This document shows positions 10,251 through 19,653 of a stretch of DNA of 64,000 bases, piece after piece; within the stretch, counting starts at the first letter, position 1; every line of letters starts with the position of its first letter. The stretch lies in the NCBI RefSeq assembly GCF_001699815.1, contig NZ_MCGB01000007.1:1-64000 (forward strand), read 5' to 3'. The notes beneath the pieces were generated by a model. The model was given only the letters and a program-made list of their open reading frames with translations. It searched no databases and was not told the DNA's origin. Both the position numbers and the translations under genes were made by a program. The DNA is from Ralstonia pickettii. GTDB lineage: Bacteria > Pseudomonadota > Gammaproteobacteria > Burkholderiales > Burkholderiaceae.

Positions 10251-10281
10251 TTGCTGCGACGCGTCAAAGCCGGCCTACAAT
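10251..10281 (+). promoter_or_regulatory. Candidate sigma-70 promoter of aceA
   Basis: TTGCTG (10251-10256) and TACAAT (10276-10281) with a 19-bp spacer, longer than the ideal 17. The 9955-10364 region otherwise holds an unusually AT-rich stretch (10190-10245) and no gene. Confidence 0.4.
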
Positions 10282-10364
10282 AAATCCATGCTGCTCGCTT
10301 CGAATTCCGTAGCTGCACACGCAACCGATTCTTCTCAAACGCGCTTTATTTCCAGGAAATTGAC

Positions 10365-11951
10365 ATGGCCCAGTATCAAGACGACATCAAGGCAGTTGCC
10401 GGTTTGAAAGAGACCCACGGCAGCGCATGGAATGCGATCAACCCCGAGTACGCTGCCCGCATGCGTGCCCAGAACAAGTTCAAGACGGGTCTGGACATCG
10501 CCAAGTACACCGCCAAGATCATGCGCGCGGACATGGCTGCCTACGACGCCGATCCGTCCAAGTACACGCAGTCGCTCGGTTGCTGGCACGGCTTCATCGG
10601 CCAGCAGAAGATGATCTCCATCAAGAAGCACTTCAACAGCACCGAGCGCCGCTACCTGTATCTGTCGGGCTGGATGGTCGCTGCGCTGCGCTCCGAGTTC
10701 GGCCCGCTGCCGGACCAGTCGATGCACGAGAAGACTTCGGTCAGCGCGCTGATTCGCGAGCTGTACACCTTCCTGCGCCAGGCCGATGCACGTGAACTGG
10801 GCGGTCTGTTCCGCGAGCTGGATGCTGCCAAGGACGCTAACGCTAAGGCCGCCATCCAGGCAAAGATCGACAACCACGTCACGCACGTCGTGCCCATCAT
10901 TGCCGACATCGACGCTGGTTTCGGCAACGCAGAAGCCACGTACCTGCTGGCCAAGCAGTTCATCGAAGCGGGTGCCTGCTGTATCCAGATCGAAAATCAG
11001 GTGTCGGACGAGAAGCAGTGCGGCCACCAGGATGGCAAGGTCACCGTGCCGCATGAGGACTTCCTCGCCAAGATCCGCGCGATCCGCTACGCGTTCCTGG
11101 AGCTGGGTGTGGACGACGGCATCATCGTGGCCCGTACCGACTCGCTGGGCGCAGGCCTCACCAAGCAGATCGCCGTGACCAACACGCCGGGCGACCTGGG
11201 CGACCAGTACAACGCGTTCCTCGACTGCGAAGAACTGTCGGCCGACCAACTGGGCAACGGTGACGTCGTCATCAAGCGCGACGGCAAGCTGCTGCGCCCG
11301 AAGCGCCTGCCGAGCAACCTGTTCCAGTTCCGCGCCGGCACGGGCGAAGCGCGCTGCGTGCTCGATTGCATCACCTCGCTGCAAAACGGTGCCGACCTGC
11401 TGTGGATCGAAACCGAAAAGCCGCACATCGCGCAGATCGGCGGCATGGTCAAGGAAATCCGCAAGGTCATCCCGAACGCCAAGTTGGTGTACAACAACAG
11501 CCCGTCGTTCAACTGGACGCTGAACTTCCGCCAGCAGGTGTATGACGCGATGAAGGAAGCCGGCAAGGATGTGTCGGCCTACGAGCGCGGCCAACTGATG
11601 AGCACGGAGTACGACGACAGCGAACTGGCAAAGCTCGCCGACGAGAAGATCCGCACGTTCCAGGCCGATGCATCGCGTGAAGCCGGCATCTTCCACCACC
11701 TGATCACGCTGCCGACGTACCACACTGCCGCGCTGTCGACCGACAACCTGGCCAAGGAATACTTCGGCGACCAGGGCATGCTCGGTTATGTGGCCGGCGT
11801 GCAGCGCAAGGAAATCCGCCAAGGCATCGCCTGCGTCAAGCACCAGAACATGTCGGGCTCGGACATCGGTGACGACCACAAGGAATACTTCAGCGGCGAA
11901 GCGGCACTGAAGGCTGCGGGTAAGGACAACACCATGAACCAGTTCCACTGA
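10365..11951 (+). CDS. aceA: Isocitrate lyase
   Basis: Cleaves isocitrate to glyoxylate and succinate, the entry step of the glyoxylate shunt used on acetate or fatty acids. 528 aa, the long form found in Pseudomonas and Burkholderiaceae, with extra sequence compared with the E. coli enzyme of about 434 aa. The active-site loop reads DEKQCGHQDG with catalytic Cys219; the metal-binding PIIADIDAGFGN lies around residues 177-188. The ATG at 10365 is preceded by AGGAA at about 8 bases. It is monocistronic: a strong terminator follows 30 bp downstream, and malate synthase is not in the window. Confidence 0.97.
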   Translation: MAQYQDDIKAVAGLKETHGSAWNAINPEYAARMRAQNKFKTGLDIAKYTAKIMRADMAAYDADPSKYTQSLGCWHGFIGQQKMISIKKHFNSTERRYLYLSGWMVAALRSEFGPLPDQSMHEKTSVSALIRELYTFLRQADARELGGLFRELDAAKDANAKAAIQAKIDNHVTHVVPIIADIDAGFGNAEATYLLAKQFIEAGACCIQIENQVSDEKQCGHQDGKVTVPHEDFLAKIRAIRYAFLELGVDDGIIVARTDSLGAGLTKQIAVTNTPGDLGDQYNAFLDCEELSADQLGNGDVVIKRDGKLLRPKRLPSNLFQFRAGTGEARCVLDCITSLQNGADLLWIETEKPHIAQIGGMVKEIRKVIPNAKLVYNNSPSFNWTLNFRQQVYDAMKEAGKDVSAYERGQLMSTEYDDSELAKLADEKIRTFQADASREAGIFHHLITLPTYHTAALSTDNLAKEYFGDQGMLGYVAGVQRKEIRQGIACVKHQNMSGSDIGDDHKEYFSGEAALKAAGKDNTMNQFH

Positions 11952-11980
11952 TTCACGGATACAGGTCTCGCCCGAAGCAG

Positions 11981-12014
11981 AACGCCAACCCATTGCGGGT
12001 TGGCGTTTTTTTTG
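11981..12014 (+). terminator. Rho-independent terminator of aceA
   Basis: An 11-bp stem AACGCCAACCC / GGGTTGGCGTT around the loop ATTGC, followed by a run of T residues. It lies 30 bp after the aceA stop. Confidence 0.92.
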
Positions 12015-12225
12015 GGGGTGGGCAATTCCGACGCAATGCATTGCTTGAACCTGCCGTTTCGCGTCCACCCACAGGACGTTGCGCGCAGATGGGATTGATA
12101 ACCAAAGCACATCAATCGTTCCGAAAATTGCACTTCTCGTTTGTCGGTCTCCCGGCGAACATTGCCAAAACGACAAGCGCCGTCCAACGGCGTATTCTTT
12201 TTTTTGGCTTCCAGGAGACACCTCG

Positions 12226-13521
12226 ATGCACCCCCCGTCCAGCCTTTCGACCGGGCAATCCAAGGCCGCTGCGGTCTTCCGCGTCACCGCCGGGAATTTC
12301 CTGGAGCAGTTCGATTTCTTCCTGTTCGGCTTTTACGCCACGCAGATTGCCAACGTCTTCTTTCCGACCGAAAGCGAATTCGCCTCGCTGATGATGACGT
12401 TCGCTGTTTTTGGGGCTGGGTTCCTCATGCGCCCGCTGGGCGCAGTCGTGCTCGGCGCCTACATTGACGATGTCGGTCGCCGAAAGGGCCTGATCGTCAC
12501 GCTGTCGATCATGGCAAGCGGGACCGTGCTGATTGCGTTTGTTCCCGGCTACGCCACGATCGGCCTGCTGGCACCGGCGCTCGTGTTGCTGGGGCGTCTA
12601 TTGCAGGGTTTCTCGGCGGGCGCGGAACTGGGCGGCGTATCGGTGTATCTGGCCGAGATGGCCACGCCCGGCCGCAAGGGTTTTTTCACGAGCTGGCAGT
12701 CCGCCAGCCAGCAGGTCGCAATCGTCGTAGCGGCGGGCCTGGGCTTCGCGCTCAACCAAGGGCTGAGCGCACCGGCCATCGCCGCATGGGGATGGCGTGT
12801 GCCGTTTTTCGTCGGTTGCATGATCGTGCCGTTCATCTTCGTGCTGCGCCGTAATCTTGAAGAAACGCAGGAGTTCAAGGCACGCAAGCATCGTCCGAGC
12901 ATGAAGGACGTACTCAGCACGCTGGTGCAGAACTGGGGCGTCGTCATCGCCGGCATGATGCTGGTGGCGATGACGACCACGAGCTTCTACCTCATCACGG
13001 TGTATGCGCCCACGTTCGGGAAGACGGTCCTGCACCTCAGCACGGCCGACAGCCTGCTCGTCACGCTCTGCGTGGGGGTGTCGAACTTCGTGTGGCTGCC
13101 GATTGGCGGTGCGCTCTCCGACAGGATTGGCCGTCGGCCACTGCTCATCGGCATGACGGTGCTGACCATCGCCACTGCGTATCCGGCGCTTTCGTTTCTC
13201 GCGCACGCGCCGAGCTTCATGAATATGCTGCTCGTGCTGCTCTGGCTGTCGTTCATGTACGGCATCTACAACGGCGCGATGATCGTTGCGCTCACGGAGG
13301 TGATGCCCGTGCAGGTGCGCGTTGCAGGGTTCTCGCTCGCCTACAGCTTGGCGACGGCGGTATTCGGCGGCTTCACCCCCGCCATCTCGACAGCGGCCAT
13401 TCATATGACCGGCGACAAGGCGGCCCCTGGCTACTGGATGAGTCTTGCCGCCGTGTGCGCTCTCCTGGCGACGTTGACGCTCTATCGCCGCCGCGCGGTG
13501 ACGTTGGCTCCGGCGCACTGA
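12226..13521 (+). CDS. MFS transporter, metabolite:H+ symporter (MHS) type, probably tricarboxylate
   Basis: Twelve-helix inner-membrane permease of 431 aa. It opens with [20 protein letters not shown], the N-terminal signature of the citrate/tricarballylate branch of the MHS family, with the MFS loop [12 protein letters not shown] between helices 2 and 3 and its repeat [12 protein letters not shown] in the second half. AGGAG precedes the ATG at 12226. Followed 56 bp later by a ModA-like periplasmic binding protein on the same strand and then by a convergent LysR gene. Import of citrate, aconitate or a similar acid is likely, but the exact substrate is inferred from family resemblance only. 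Confidence 0.82.
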   Translation: MHPPSSLSTGQSKAAAVFRVTAGNFLEQFDFFLFGFYATQIANVFFPTESEFASLMMTFAVFGAGFLMRPLGAVVLGAYIDDVGRRKGLIVTLSIMASGTVLIAFVPGYATIGLLAPALVLLGRLLQGFSAGAELGGVSVYLAEMATPGRKGFFTSWQSASQQVAIVVAAGLGFALNQGLSAPAIAAWGWRVPFFVGCMIVPFIFVLRRNLEETQEFKARKHRPSMKDVLSTLVQNWGVVIAGMMLVAMTTTSFYLITVYAPTFGKTVLHLSTADSLLVTLCVGVSNFVWLPIGGALSDRIGRRPLLIGMTVLTIATAYPALSFLAHAPSFMNMLLVLLWLSFMYGIYNGAMIVALTEVMPVQVRVAGFSLAYSLATAVFGGFTPAISTAAIHMTGDKAAPGYWMSLAAVCALLATLTLYRRRAVTLAPAH

Positions 13522-13577
13522 CGCGCAGCACGTTCCGTATATTCACAAGCAACGCACGACCTGGCACGACCCTCACC

Positions 13578-14360
13578 ATGAAGACTCTGTTCCTGAAACT
13601 CTGCGCAGCCGCGCTCGTCGCAACCTCGGCAGCTGCAGCTCACGTCCAGGCTGCCGAGCTGCACGTCATGAGCTCCGGTGGCTTTACCGCCGCCTATAAA
13701 GTGCTCGGGCCGAAGTTTGCAGCGCAGACGGGCAACACGCTCAACACCGCGCTTGGACCGTCGATGGGCAAGTCGCCCGAAGCGATTCCGAATCGGCTTG
13801 CGCGCGGCGAGCCAGCGGACGCCGTCATCATGGTCGGCTACGCACTCGACGATCTGATCAAGCAAGGCAAGGTCATCCCGGAATCGCGCGTGGAACTTGC
13901 CGATTCGCGCATCGGCATGGTGGTTCGCGATGGCGCAGCAAAGCCCGACATCAGCTCGCCTGAGGCCCTCATGCAAGTGCTGCTGCATGCCAAGTCGATT
14001 GCCTACTCGGACAGCGCAAGCGGCGTGTATATCGAGCGCGAGTTGTTCAAGAAGCTCGGCATTGAAGAGCAGGTCAAGGCGAAGGCGAAGATGATTCCGC
14101 GCATTCCGGTGGCGTCGGTGGTGGCCACGGGCGACTACGAGATCGGTTTCCAGCAAGTCAGCGAGTTGCTGCCGGTGCAGGGCGCCACCTTTGTCGGAAA
14201 GATTCCGGAGTCGCTGCAGTCGGTCACACGCTTTGCGGCGGGCATTCCCGTTGGGGCACCGCATCCGAAGGAAGCCAAGGCGCTTCTCGACTATCTTGCT
14301 TCGCCCGGCGCTCAGGCAGACGTGAAATCGACTGGCCTCGATTCGGTACTTGCGCGTTGA
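13578..14360 (+). CDS. ModA-like periplasmic substrate-binding protein, no ABC partner
   Basis: 260 aa with a clear Sec signal peptide (positively charged MKTLFLK, hydrophobic AALVATSAAAA, cleavage near VQAAE). The mature part begins ELHVMSSGGFTAAYKVLGP and resembles the molybdate-binding ModA-like solute-binding fold (RLARGEPADAVIM, SVVATGDYEIGFQQVSEL). No permease or ATPase gene is adjacent, so a role in molybdate import is doubtful; the partner appears to be the upstream MHS permease. It could act as an accessory scavenging or sensing protein for an organic acid. Confidence 0.75.
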   Translation: MKTLFLKLCAAALVATSAAAAHVQAAELHVMSSGGFTAAYKVLGPKFAAQTGNTLNTALGPSMGKSPEAIPNRLARGEPADAVIMVGYALDDLIKQGKVIPESRVELADSRIGMVVRDGAAKPDISSPEALMQVLLHAKSIAYSDSASGVYIERELFKKLGIEEQVKAKAKMIPRIPVASVVATGDYEIGFQQVSELLPVQGATFVGKIPESLQSVTRFAAGIPVGAPHPKEAKALLDYLASPGAQADVKSTGLDSVLAR

Positions 14361-14396
14361 GGCACGGCGCCCGCGTGGCAGGGCAAGCGCTGCTGG

Positions 14397-15314
14397 CTAT
14401 GCATCGCTTGCCATCATGCCGCTGCGCTTCGCTTCAATGATCATCCGGTGAAATTCCTCCGCGGCCGGTGTGAGCGCCCGGCCGCGCCGCTTCACGATGC
14501 CCACGCGCCGGTTCACCACCGGCTCCACCAGCGGCACGCTCGTGAGAATCGGGTGCTCATGCCCCGGCATGGCCATCGATGGCACCGCAGCGACACCCAG
14601 CCCCGCTTCAACCAACCCCAGCATGGTCGTGACGTGCCGCGTTTCGCAGACGCTCGGCGCACGCGGCGCCACGGCCGACAGCGCCTGGTCCAGCAGCAGG
14701 CGGTTGCCGGAGGTCTTGTCCACTGAGACGTATTCGTGTTCGTAAAGCTCGTTCCACGTCACGCGCTTCTTGCGGGCGAGCGGATGATCGCGCCGGCAGG
14801 CTGCAACAAACCGCTCCTGAAGCAGCATCTTGAACTCGATCTCGGGCTCTTGGCTGCCCATGAAGCTCACGCCAAAATCTGCCTCGCCGCTGATGACTGC
14901 ACCCAGCACTTCGTTCGCGCTTGCATCCAGCAGCTTGACCCGGATGCGCGGAAAGCGGCGGTGATAGGTCGCAATCAGGTTCGGCAGAAAGTAATAGGCC
15001 ACCGACGGCACGCATGCGATGGTCACCTGCCCGAGGCGGCTCGATGAAACGTCGCGGATACCGAGCAGGGCGACGTCGAGATCGTCGAGCAGTTGTTCAG
15101 CGCTGCGGGCAAACACGCGGCCGACGGTGGTGAGTGTGACGCTGCGGGTGGTGCGCTCAAACAGGGGAACGCCGAGCGCGCTTTCGAGCTTGTCGATCCG
15201 GCGGCTCAACGCGGGCTGGGAAATGCTGATCGCCTCGGCGGCCTTCCGGAAGTTGCCCAACTCCACCACCGCGCGAAATGCCTGCAAGTCCGTCAAATCG
15301 AAATTGATGCCCAC
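14397..15314 (-). CDS. LysR-type transcriptional regulator
   Basis: 305 aa. Winged helix-turn-helix at the N-terminus (FRKAAEAISISQPALSRRID, residues 22-41), then the two-lobed effector domain starting around residue 94 (GQVTIACVPSVAYYFLPNLI). Tail-to-tail with the ModA-like gene (36 bp gap). Because it sits beside the MHS permease/ModA-like pair it is a candidate local regulator, although LysR genes are more often divergent from their target. The effector is unknown. Confidence 0.88.
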   Translation of the reverse strand: MGINFDLTDLQAFRAVVELGNFRKAAEAISISQPALSRRIDKLESALGVPLFERTTRSVTLTTVGRVFARSAEQLLDDLDVALLGIRDVSSSRLGQVTIACVPSVAYYFLPNLIATYHRRFPRIRVKLLDASANEVLGAVISGEADFGVSFMGSQEPEIEFKMLLQERFVAACRRDHPLARKKRVTWNELYEHEYVSVDKTSGNRLLLDQALSAVAPRAPSVCETRHVTTMLGLVEAGLGVAAVPSMAMPGHEHPILTSVPLVEPVVNRRVGIVKRRGRALTPAAEEFHRMIIEAKRSGMMASDA

Positions 15315-15512
15315 CGGCCAGCCTCCACATCCCAGATGCGCAGCATTTTGCGCGATTTATCACGGGGTGACACGTCTCCAGCGGCCCGCGGCGTGGCCCG
15401 CCCGGTTGGATGCTTTGGCTCGGGCGGCAGGTACCAGACGCCGATCAACTCCGACGGCGGCCAGTTTGCGCGACTGCTCGGTCTGTAGATCGGGGGCGGC
15501 GCTCACGTGAGG

Positions 15513-17042
15513 CTAGCCAACCGTGGCGTAGTCAATGCGGTTGCGGCCTTTACGCTTGGCTTCGTAGAGCGCATCGTCCGCAGCCTTGGTCAATGCGTTC
15601 AGCGACGGGAAGCTCGCGCGCCGCGCGGTCGCGCAACCGACGCTCACGGTGAAGGGGGCCAAACCTGCGTCGCCGACGGACGCGCCGGCGCCTTCCACTT
15701 CGGCACGGATCGCTTCGGCGATCCGCGTGGCACCCGCTTCGTCCGTATCGGGCAACAGCACCACGAATTCCTCTCCGCCGTATCGGGCCGCCAGGTCGCC
15801 GCGTCGTCGCGCATGCTTGGAAATGCACTGGGCGAGGTACTGAAGCGCGACGTCGCCCTGAGCATGGCCGTGCGCGTCGTTATAGCGTTTGAAGTGATCG
15901 GCATCGATAAAGAGCACGGACAGCCGACTGTCATTCCGTTGCAGCCGATCCCACTCGTTCTCCAGCGCGACATCCAGGGCGCGCCTGTTCTTCAACCCGG
16001 TGAGCGGATCGGTTTGCGTAAGCTCGCGCAGGTGGTTTTCCGCCATCACGCGGCCCCGCAGCGCAAAAGCCAGGAGCCAGACACCTGCGCAGAACGCAAG
16101 ACTCACCGACAGCGACGACAACCCTACGATCCATGACAGCCGCTGCCAAGCTGCAAGGGCATCGCTCATTGCCGGGGCCACCACGGCGATGAAGGGGGTG
16201 CCCGGCACACGTTGAAACGTATAGAGGCGCACCACGCCATCGCTGGCCGACGGTGCTACATAGAAGCCGGACTCCTGATTCACCATGCGCGGGAACGTCA
16301 ACGATTTGCTCAGATTGAACGCGCGGGCTGCGCCGGGCGGATTTCGCGCCATTAGCGTGCCGTCGGTGCGGACAATGGCCGTGATGCCGCGCGGCCCGAC
16401 ATCAAGCCTTTCAAGAAGCTGCCGGAAGTAATCGAGGTCGATCGCCACTAGCGCGGTGCCGGCAAACGTCCCATCCTGTCGGTTCATTCTTCGGCTCAGG
16501 GCGATGGCCTCCACGCCTGCGCGTGACCGGGCCTTATAGACGCCGGACACATAAAGGCCAAGGTTTGCGTGCTCGCGATGGACGATAAAGTAGTCGCGGT
16601 CGCTGAAATCCCAGCGGTGGGTCAAGGAGCAGCATCCGTCGACGAGCTGGCCCTTGTCGTCGGTCACGCCCATGCCGGTGACATACCGGGCAGAGGCCGT
16701 CGGGCTGAACAGCAGATCGTGCCGAACCTGCGGATCGAGGTTGCGGATGCCGGGTTTGTCGAGTGCGCCTATCAGCGTCTGCAGCGATTGATCTGCCGAT
16801 TCAACGGTGCGCGAAATGTGGCTGGCCAGAACGGCAGCGACATTCTTCGAGGTGTCGTGTGCGTGCTCGATGGCCGTTTCGCGGTTGGCCCAAAGGGTCA
16901 GCACGCTGATTGCCAGGACAATGAATGTGAGCAGCGTCCCCAGCGCACCAACAACAAAGGGATGGTGGCCTGCCGATGTGGCCAGCCGTCGGGCGAGGGG
17001 GCGAAGGTGCATGTCGTGGTCTTGGGCGACGACAAACCGCAC
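15513..17042 (-). CDS. Membrane diguanylate cyclase with Cache-type sensor (GGDEF)
   Basis: About 509 aa. One N-terminal membrane helix (GALGTLLTFIVLAISVLTLW), a large periplasmic double-Cache region (VKSADQ-like start TVESADQSLQTLIGALD, then HRWDFSDRDYFIVHREHANL and SRRMNRQDGTFAG), a second helix (WIVGLSSLSVSLAFCAGVWL) and a C-terminal GGDEF domain with active-site GGEEF and FIDADHFKRYNDAHGH. It should make cyclic-di-GMP in response to a small extracellular ligand. The start is uncertain: GTG 17042 or ATG 17012, neither with a strong ribosome site. Confidence 0.87.
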   Translation of the reverse strand: MRFVVAQDHDMHLRPLARRLATSAGHHPFVVGALGTLLTFIVLAISVLTLWANRETAIEHAHDTSKNVAAVLASHISRTVESADQSLQTLIGALDKPGIRNLDPQVRHDLLFSPTASARYVTGMGVTDDKGQLVDGCCSLTHRWDFSDRDYFIVHREHANLGLYVSGVYKARSRAGVEAIALSRRMNRQDGTFAGTALVAIDLDYFRQLLERLDVGPRGITAIVRTDGTLMARNPPGAARAFNLSKSLTFPRMVNQESGFYVAPSASDGVVRLYTFQRVPGTPFIAVVAPAMSDALAAWQRLSWIVGLSSLSVSLAFCAGVWLLAFALRGRVMAENHLRELTQTDPLTGLKNRRALDVALENEWDRLQRNDSRLSVLFIDADHFKRYNDAHGHAQGDVALQYLAQCISKHARRRGDLAARYGGEEFVVLLPDTDEAGATRIAEAIRAEVEGAGASVGDAGLAPFTVSVGCATARRASFPSLNALTKAADDALYEAKRKGRNRIDYATVG

Positions 17043-17252
17043 CTCAGCCTGGTCGACGAGGCATCGGGCGATCGATCTTGGGGACGGTTTGGATGCGTGT
17101 GGGGCACGCCGTCACCGCTGGTTATCGGCACAAGACACCAAAACTGCAGCCCGGCGAGCGGTTGACGTGGTTCCCGCTCAGCGCAAGGGCGCGGAAGAGG
17201 GCAGGCGGGCGTCAGTGCCCCCGCCTGTCGCCTGCCCCGCCCCGCGCGCGGC

Positions 17253-18116
17253 TCACTGCGCAAGCGCCGCAGCGAAATCGCGATACGTGCCCAGCGGCCG
17301 CCCCAGAATGCTGGTCAGGCGCTCGACATCGCCCGCCTGCGGCACCATGCCGTCGCTGACATAGCGTTCGGCCATCAGGCGCATCTCATAAGCCATCCAT
17401 TTGGGCAGGAAGTTGGTCAGGTTGCTCTCGAATGCGGTCGGGTCGTCGCCGCCGTAGGCCACGGGGCGGCGGAGCGTTTCTGTCCAGATCGAGGCCAGTT
17501 CGGGGCCCGTCAGCGTATCGGGGCCCACGAGGTTGATGGTCTCGACCGGCAGCTTGCCCGGTGCCGCGTCCCGGCGGATCAGCTCGATGGCCGCGACTTC
17601 TGCGATGTCGCGCGTGTCGACCATCGCAACCCCCTTGCTGCCGATCGGCATCGGGTAGACACCATGGTTGACGATGACGTCCTTGACCATGTGCTCGTTG
17701 TCCATGAAGTAGGCCGGACGCAGGATGGTGGCGCTGAAGCCCATCTGCTCGATCATGCGTTCCGCGCCGGACTTCACCGCAAAGTGCGGCACGTTCACGA
17801 AGCGCTCGGCATGCATGACGGACAGATAGACGACGCGCTCAACGCCCGATTCGCGGGCAACGTTCAGTGCAATGAGCGCCTGGGTGAATTCGTCCCCCGC
17901 GACCGCGTTGAGCAGGAACAGCGTCCGGACACCAACGAAGGCACGCCGGAGCGAGTCGAGATCCAGCATGTCGCCCTGCACGACGTTCACGCTGGCCGGG
18001 AAGTCGGCCTTTGACGGGTCGCGCACCAGCGCGCGCACGTCCGCACCGCGGTTGGCAAGTTGATGGACGACTTGGCGGCCGACGCGGCCGGTAGCACCAG
18101 TAACGAGGATGGTCAT
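17253..18116 (-). CDS. NmrA-like NAD(P)-binding protein (atypical SDR)
   Basis: 287 aa with the Rossmann signature TILVTGATGRVGRQVVHQL at the N-terminus and the NmrA/QOR2-like pattern DVRALVRDPSKADFPASV and VQGDMLDLDSLRRAF. Members act as redox sensors or as quinone/azo reductases; no catalytic assignment is possible. ATG 18116 is preferred because AAGGAG lies 8 bases upstream; a GTG nine bases earlier would sit on the ribosome site. It is divergent from a LysR gene across 103 bp, the usual arrangement for a LysR-controlled reductase. Confidence 0.83.
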   Translation of the reverse strand: MTILVTGATGRVGRQVVHQLANRGADVRALVRDPSKADFPASVNVVQGDMLDLDSLRRAFVGVRTLFLLNAVAGDEFTQALIALNVARESGVERVVYLSVMHAERFVNVPHFAVKSGAERMIEQMGFSATILRPAYFMDNEHMVKDVIVNHGVYPMPIGSKGVAMVDTRDIAEVAAIELIRRDAAPGKLPVETINLVGPDTLTGPELASIWTETLRRPVAYGGDDPTAFESNLTNFLPKWMAYEMRLMAERYVSDGMVPQAGDVERLTSILGRPLGTYRDFAAALAQ

Positions 18117-18164
18117 GATGTTCACTCCTTGAGTGGGTTGGGTTCCCAGCTAAGGTAGGTGATC

Positions 18165-18184
18165 CATCTGTGGTCCGGAAGATG
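18165..18184. promoter_or_regulatory. Inverted repeat in the nmrA-like/lysR divergent region
   Basis: CATCT and AGATG arms spaced by 10 bp between the two divergent genes, in the form expected of a LysR-type site. The arms are short, so this is a candidate only. Confidence 0.3.
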
Positions 18185-18219
18185 CTATAAAGAGACGAGG
18201 TATCTCACTGGCGGAACAC

Positions 18220-19119
18220 ATGGATTTGCTCGCGCTTGCCGATTTCAACCTGGTTGCCCGACATGGAAGCTTTGGCGAGGCTGCCCGGGCGACGGGGCGG
18301 CCGAAGGCGACGCTCTCTCGCAGGGTGTCGGAGCTGGAGGGCAGTCTCGAACTTCGATTGTTCGAGCGCGGATCACGCGGGCTCAAGCTCACCCAGGAAG
18401 GGCATGCGCTGTACGAGCGCACGGGCACGCTGCTCACCGAGATTGCCGAGACCGCCGCTGCAATTGCTTCGGGAAGCGAGCGGCCACGCGGACGTCTGCG
18501 CATCAGCGCCCCGATGCTTTTTTCCCAGACTGCCATGGGCAAGCTGGTTGCCACGTTCGCACTGAAATATCCCGAGGTGCTGTTGGAGGTCACGACTGAA
18601 GACCGTGGCGTCGACATGATCGAGGAAGGGTACGACCTCGTGATCCGAGTCAACCCGGACCCCGACGAAAGCCTGATCGGACGCGTGTTTATGCGTGATC
18701 GCCTCGTGGTGGTGGCGAAACCGGGACTGGAGCGGCCAACAGGCAAGGCCCTTGCGCCGGCCGTCTTGCGCGGCGCTGGTACGGGAAACGCCGCATGGGA
18801 TATCACGGGTCCCGAGGGCAAGTCCCGCATCGCGATCAGGCCAGTCGCGCACTTGTCGTCGCTGATCATGGTGCGCGACACTGTCCGTCTTGGCGTGGGT
18901 GCCGCCTGTTTGCCGGTGTCGCTCGTGGCCCACGATCTGGAGGCCGGCACGTTGGTGCATTGGGGCGATGTGGACGGCCCCGATATCGCGCTATGGGCGC
19001 TTTACCCTTCCAGGCGGTTGCTGAGCGCCCGCGTTTCCGCTTTTCTCGAGCACCTCAAAGATGCGTTCCCGACCGGCACGCCCCAAGAGCTGGCGGCCTA
19101 TATGCATTCCTCACCATAG
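18220..19119 (+). CDS. LysR-type transcriptional regulator (divergent from the NmrA-like gene)
   Basis: 299 aa. N-terminal helix-turn-helix (GSFGEAARATGRPKATLSRR), dimerisation helix, then an effector domain (RGRLRISAPMLFSQTAMGKL; RDTVRLGVGAACLPVSLVAH). It resembles the branch of LysR regulators that control adjacent quinone or NADPH reductases. The ATG at 18220 fits the family N-terminus MDLLALADFNLVARHGSF. It probably controls the divergent reductase-like gene and itself from the shared 103-bp region. Confidence 0.88.
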   Translation: MDLLALADFNLVARHGSFGEAARATGRPKATLSRRVSELEGSLELRLFERGSRGLKLTQEGHALYERTGTLLTEIAETAAAIASGSERPRGRLRISAPMLFSQTAMGKLVATFALKYPEVLLEVTTEDRGVDMIEEGYDLVIRVNPDPDESLIGRVFMRDRLVVVAKPGLERPTGKALAPAVLRGAGTGNAAWDITGPEGKSRIAIRPVAHLSSLIMVRDTVRLGVGAACLPVSLVAHDLEAGTLVHWGDVDGPDIALWALYPSRRLLSARVSAFLEHLKDAFPTGTPQELAAYMHSSP

Positions 19120-19410
19120 GAATATCCGGCGATAGAGCCTCGGAGTTTCCGCGCATTTCCGGCAATGGGCGATGCGCGATCTCTTCCGCCTCGGTGTGGT
19201 TCAGTCCGAGCATGCGCAGCAGTGCCGATGCCGCCGGCTCCGATTGCGCGTCGATTTGCACGCCTGCCGCCACGGCGGCGAGGACAGTGCCGCCAACCGA
19301 GATCAGGCTAACAGGCGCGACTGTGCCTCGCGTTTGCGACGCGGCCCACGCGGCTCTTTTTCTTCAAGGGCGGTGGCCGCCGGCGTTGCCGCTGCAGCGG
19401 CTGTGGCGTG

Positions 19411-19584
19411 TCGTACGAGTTTGCCAAGAACTGGACGCTGGTCGGCACCGTCGCCTATCTGCCGCGCAAGACCACATCGACCATCACGCTGCGCAGCCAG
19501 GAAGGCCAGGTACTGGCCGTCCACAAGACGGAAATCGACGTGAAGCCCGTTGTCTTCAGCCTGAACGTTGGATACCGGTTCTAG
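19411..19584 (+). pseudogene. OmpW family outer-membrane protein, C-terminal remnant
   Basis: A frame of about 57 codons ends in the typical last strands of an OmpW beta-barrel: YEFAKNWTLVGTVAYLPRKT, then TEIDVKPVVFSLNVGYRF with the terminal aromatic residue that marks outer-membrane barrels, then TAG. Nothing upstream of about 19411 continues the protein (the frame becomes a Cys/Arg-rich stretch), and no start is present, so it is a 5'-deleted fragment. The 19120-19410 stretch before it shows no convincing gene. Confidence 0.7.
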
Positions 19585-19653
19585 CGGATCGAGAAACCTC
19601 GGGGTGGCCAGGCACGCCGGCCCATCTCTGCGTGACTAGGTCAGGGAATGCAA

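Noticed and set aside
10335-12287. 650-codon open frame antisense to aceA
   Set aside because: Composition (long runs of Val, Leu, Asp, His) mirrors the codon bias of aceA; no domain or ribosome site.
19055-19330. Minus-strand frame with VSLISVGGTVLAAVAAGVQI and ALLRMLGLNHTEAEEIAHR
   Set aside because: Reads like protein for about 70 residues but overlaps the end of the LysR gene, has no ribosome site and fits no family I recognise; may be a fragment.
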